Shown: one piece after another, positions 7,033 to 9,611 of the stretch
Position numbering within the stretch: the stretch's first letter is position 1
Layout of the letters: each line of letters starts with the position of its first letter
Source: Paludibacteraceae bacterium
Lineage (GTDB): Bacteria; Bacteroidota; Bacteroidia; Bacteroidales; Paludibacteraceae
Direction of reading: 5' to 3'
NCBI GenBank assembly: GCA_017550055.1
Contig: JAFYMM010000255.1
Location: forward strand, 1-9,611
DNA: 9,611 bases
The notes under the pieces: model-generated
The model's database searches: none
Told to the model about the DNA's origin: nothing
The model's input: only the letters and a program-made list of their open reading frames with translations
Translations under genes and position numbers: made by a program

Positions 7033-7056
7033 TGTCTTTATGTCATTCTGTCTTAA
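7033..7056 (-). repeat. Three tandem copies of the 8-bp repeat before pgi
   Basis: Plus strand TGTCTTTA, TGTCATTC, TGTCTTAA, i.e. minus strand NNAAGACA / NNATGACA units in phase. It lies 34 bases downstream of the gpsA stop. The unit is the same as that of the array just beyond pgi, although the spacer bases differ. Confidence 0.65.
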
Positions 7057-7089
7057 ATAAAAAAAATAGTCTTGTATCTTATATCTATT

Positions 7090-8088
7090 TTACATCAATT
7101 GTTTAATCAATTCTTTCATCACTATTGCAGGCGAACGACGTTCGTAGAGAATTGCAAACACAGCATCAAGAATAGGCATATTCACCTGATATTTTTCATT
7201 GATTTCGTGAATACATTTCGTGCCATAATACCCCTCTGCAATCATCTCCATCTCCATCTGAGCGGTTTTCACCGAATAACCTTTACCAATCATCGAACCG
7301 AATGTACGGTTACGCGAGAATTTAGAATATGCCGTAACCAACAAGTCGCCCAAATACACACTCTCTTGCACATTACGGTGGAACGGATGCACAGCATTAC
7401 AAAATCTATTCATCTCTTGAATTGAGTTCGACACAAGCACAGCTTGGAAGTTGTCGCCATATTTCAAACCATGACAAATACCTGCCGCAATAGCATAAAC
7501 ATTCTTAAGCACAGCGCCATACTCCACGCCATATATATCCTCGCTCAACGATGTGCGCAAATAATCTCCACCCACAATCGACGAAATCAAACGACCCACC
7601 TCTCTGTCAAGACAAGCAATAGTCAAATACGACGTACGCTCCAACGCAATCTCCTCTGCATGACACGGACCGCTCAACGCCACAACATGCTCCTCTGGCA
7701 CACCATAGAACTTGTTGAAATAATCCGAAATCACAAGATTTTCATCTGGCACAATACCCTTAATCGCCGTTACAATAATTTTACTATCAATTCTGCGACG
7801 CAATTTCTTCAAATGCGACTTCAAAAATGGCGAAGGTGTGGCAAAAAACAAAATATCTGCCTCCGCTACTGCAACATTTATTTTACTTGTAAATTTTATT
7901 CTATCTAAATCAAAAGAAACTGCCGAAAGATACGAAGGATTATGCCCTACTCGCTTAAACTCAGCTATTTGGTCTTCACGACGCATATACCAAATAATCT
8001 CTGGCACATTCTCCATCACTATCTTTGCTATTGCGGTGGCAAACGAACCACCACCCATTATGGCTACTTTTGGGTAATTATTTTCCAT
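7090..8088 (-). CDS. gpsA: NAD(P)-dependent glycerol-3-phosphate dehydrogenase
   Basis: A 332-residue cytosolic enzyme reducing dihydroxyacetone phosphate to sn-glycerol 3-phosphate, the backbone for phospholipids. The Rossmann loop is MGGGSFATAIAK (about 11-22). Its third glycine is alanine, which I recall as normal for Bacteroidota GpsA. Other marks are FFATPSPFLKSHL, IKGIVPDENL, the active-site region LSGPCHAEEIA (138-148) and the catalytic lysine in EYGAVLKNVYAIAAGI (K195). The later GDNFQAVLVSNSIQEM segment has SN where many GpsA proteins have TRG; this also looks like a lineage variant rather than a defect. The ATG at 8088 is preferred over an in-frame TTG at 8094; it lies about 20 bases after the predicted transcription start. 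It is the first gene of a unit with pgi. Confidence 0.97.
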   Translation of the reverse strand: MENNYPKVAIMGGGSFATAIAKIVMENVPEIIWYMRREDQIAEFKRVGHNPSYLSAVSFDLDRIKFTSKINVAVAEADILFFATPSPFLKSHLKKLRRRIDSKIIVTAIKGIVPDENLVISDYFNKFYGVPEEHVVALSGPCHAEEIALERTSYLTIACLDREVGRLISSIVGGDYLRTSLSEDIYGVEYGAVLKNVYAIAAGICHGLKYGDNFQAVLVSNSIQEMNRFCNAVHPFHRNVQESVYLGDLLVTAYSKFSRNRTFGSMIGKGYSVKTAQMEMEMIAEGYYGTKCIHEINEKYQVNMPILDAVFAILYERRSPAIVMKELIKQLM

Positions 8089-8114
8089 AATCAAAATAGT
8101 TTTTTATCAATCTA

Positions 8115-8146
8115 CAAAGATACTATTTTTTTTCAATATACACAAA
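8115..8146 (-). promoter_or_regulatory. Bacteroides-type promoter of gpsA
   Basis: On the minus strand TTTG (8146-8143) is followed by a 20-base spacer and TATCTTTG (8122-8115), a full match to the Bacteroidota primary sigma pattern TTTG-N19-21-TAnnTTTG. It predicts a start near 8107 and a leader of about 19 bases before the gpsA ATG. The 11-bp repeat array begins 36 bases upstream of the -33 element. Confidence 0.8.
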
Positions 8147-8181
8147 TAAATAGACACCTTAAACAAACAAAAACTTACAAC

Positions 8182-8258
8182 ATACTATAAATATACTATA
8201 AACATACCATAAATATAGGATAAATATACCATAAACATACTATAAATATACCATAAAG
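8182..8258. repeat. Seven tandem copies of an 11-bp repeat
   Basis: Consensus ATACYATAAAY on the plus strand, seven contiguous units beginning at 8182, 8193, 8204, 8215, 8226, 8237 and 8248. Variation is confined to positions 4-5 (CT, CC or, in unit four, GG) and 11 (T, C or G). The 11-bp period is close to one DNA turn, so every AAA tract falls on the same face. It lies directly upstream of the gpsA promoter and after the transporter terminator. Confidence 0.95.
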
Positions 8259-8316
8259 CAACCTACAAATATACTACACCCTATCTCCCAACTCCCCACA
8301 CCCTCACTCCAAACAC

Positions 8317-8347
8317 AAAAAAAAGAGAAGAGCAACACGCCCTTCTC
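8317..8347 (-). terminator. Rho-independent terminator of the transporter gene
   Basis: Read on the minus strand: GAGAAGGGC, a GTGTT loop, GCTCTTCTC, then eight T. The 9-bp stem has one G-U pair. It begins 27 bases after the transporter stop codon and isolates that gene from gpsA-pgi. Confidence 0.92.
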
Positions 8348-8373
8348 CTTTATCTCTATTTCTTTCACTCTAC

Positions 8374-9611
8374 CTAAAACACCCCAAGTTGTTGCAAAAA
8401 TACAACCAACAACAACAATGGAGCTATAAATCGCAAGAAGAAATAATAAATCTTAAACAATCCCTCACTACACTTCGTTTCTACCACCAATATATAGTGC
8501 AAATCCTCTTTTTTATAAAACCACCCCAAAAACAACATAATCAACAACCCTCCAAGCGGAAGAATTATATAAGATGTCAAAATATCACAAATATCAAACA
8601 TCGACTTTCCAAACAAAGTCAACTCGTTACCCTCTTCAATCGGAATCAACGAATAAGAACACATACTGCACACTACCAACATAACCACCGACATCAAAAC
8701 TAACGACAATTTTCTGTTCATCTTAAACTCCTCTGCCACAGTTGCAATCTGCACCTCAAGAATAGAAATAGTAGATGTCAATGCCGCCACTGCCACCAAC
8801 AAGAAGAAAAATACCGAAAAGAAATATCCCCCTGTCATCTGCGCAAATACGGTTGGCAATGTGATAAACACCAACTGAGGTCCTGCCGCAGGGTCAATAC
8901 CATAAGAAAACACTGCTGGGAACACAACCAATCCGGCTAAAATAGCTACTAAAGTATCTAACGATGCAATCTGTATCGATGTTTTAGCCAAATTCGTACC
9001 TTTCTCAATATACGACCCATAAATCATCATTGCCCCCATACCAAGACTCAACGAGAAAAATGCTTGCCCCAAGGCAGCAATAATCACATCTGCCGTAATT
9101 TTAGAGAAATCAAAATCGAAATAAAATTTATATCCAGCACTCGAATTAGGCAAGAATATAGAATACACACAGAGATAAACCACAATAGCAAACAACATAG
9201 GCATCAACACTTTACTCCATTTCTCAATACCCTTCTCCACTCCTGCATACAACACCCCAGCTGTCAACACAATAAACGCAACTATCCACAAATAAGGTCG
9301 CCATGTATCAAAACGGAATGTATCAAAATTCTGAGTTATCACCTCGCCCGATTGTCCCACAAACTCTCCCATAACCGACTGATAAACGAACTCCAAACTC
9401 CAGCCAGCCACCACAAAATAGAATCCAAGAATAATGAACGAGCCTAAAAATCCTAATATACCGATGATACCCCAACGATTATTTCCCGTAATATTACGCA
9501 TCGCCCCAATCCCGTTACTACGACCAATATATCCAAGCGACAATTCCGACAGCAAAGCAGGAACTCCCAAAAACAACACACACAACAAATAAACAATGAT
9601 GAAAGCACCTC
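8374..9611 (-). CDS. Sodium-dependent transporter of the neurotransmitter:sodium symporter (SNF/NSS) family, 5' end beyond window
   Basis: An inner-membrane Na+-coupled symporter, probably for an amino acid. About 412 residues are visible in an open frame reaching the window edge; the first residues, GAFIIVYLL, are the normal continuation of the missing first helix, so the gene begins outside and the TTG at 9588 is not the start. Ten membrane segments can be picked out, giving 11 with the missing one, as in many bacterial members. TM6 reads GQAFFSLSLGMGAMMIYGSY, very like LeuT including the unwound middle. TM8 has ALTSTISILE, where the T-S pair matches the Na2 sodium site. The protein ends VVFLQQLGVF. 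The substrate cannot be told without TM1. It is followed by its own terminator and is independent of gpsA. Confidence 0.95.
   Translation of the reverse strand, partial: GAFIIVYLLCVLFLGVPALLSELSLGYIGRSNGIGAMRNITGNNRWGIIGILGFLGSFIILGFYFVVAGWSLEFVYQSVMGEFVGQSGEVITQNFDTFRFDTWRPYLWIVAFIVLTAGVLYAGVEKGIEKWSKVLMPMLFAIVVYLCVYSIFLPNSSAGYKFYFDFDFSKITADVIIAALGQAFFSLSLGMGAMMIYGSYIEKGTNLAKTSIQIASLDTLVAILAGLVVFPAVFSYGIDPAAGPQLVFITLPTVFAQMTGGYFFSVFFFLLVAVAALTSTISILEVQIATVAEEFKMNRKLSLVLMSVVMLVVCSMCSYSLIPIEEGNELTLFGKSMFDICDILTSYIILPLGGLLIMLFLGWFYKKEDLHYILVVETKCSEGLFKIYYFFLRFIAPLLLLVVFLQQLGVF

Noticed and set aside
8182..8258. CRISPR array
   Set aside because: The repeats are contiguous 11-bp units without spacers and there are no cas genes.
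9586..9588. TTG as the true start of the transporter
   Set aside because: The frame stays open to the window edge and encodes GAFIIVY, the normal family sequence upstream, so the start lies outside the window.

Overview
This is an AT-rich window with every supported gene on the minus strand. It looks like a Bacteroidota chromosome, most likely of the order Bacteroidales. Three things suggest this: the promoter before gpsA matches the Bacteroides-type TTTG / TAnnTTTG form, the gpsA and pgi proteins have the sequence style of that group with the two genes adjacent, and there is a Bacteroidetes-type free-standing archaeal-like ATPase. No rRNA, tRNA, CRISPR array or recognisable transposase was seen.

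In the direction of transcription (high to low coordinates) the window begins with the 3' part of a sodium-dependent neurotransmitter-symporter-family transporter (8374-9611), closed by a clear Rho-independent terminator (8317-8347). An intergenic region follows with seven copies of an 11-bp tandem repeat (8182-8258) and a good promoter (8115-8146). Next come gpsA (glycerol-3-phosphate dehydrogenase) and pgi (glucose-6-phosphate isomerase), both housekeeping genes.

Downstream of pgi is a glycan or surface-polymer type gene set: a GT4 glycosyltransferase (4235-5368), an IspD-like cytidylyltransferase (3542-4222), a free-standing AAA-type ATPase (2361-3488), a fusion of a LicC-like nucleotidyltransferase with a HisC/CobD-like PLP enzyme (525-2312), and the N-terminal two-fifths or so of an opine/glycerol-3-phosphate-dehydrogenase-like NAD enzyme (1-524). 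The last two genes abut as TAAATG. By eye, base composition becomes more AT-rich from the ATPase leftwards.

The most informative structural signal is a 29-bp direct repeat with one mismatch (2317-2345 and 3541-3569) that brackets the ATPase gene. One copy is the real 3' end of the IspD-like gene. The other is an orphan copy of that tail directly before the fusion gene, where it supplies the likely ribosome binding site. The simplest reading is that the IspD-like gene and the fusion gene were once adjacent, about 6 bp apart, and the ATPase gene was inserted between them with duplication of the junction. The restored trio (cytidylyltransferase, cytidylyltransferase-PLP enzyme fusion, opine-type dehydrogenase) is a candidate pathway for making a CDP-activated amino compound that decorates a surface glycan. 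The substrate cannot be read from this window.
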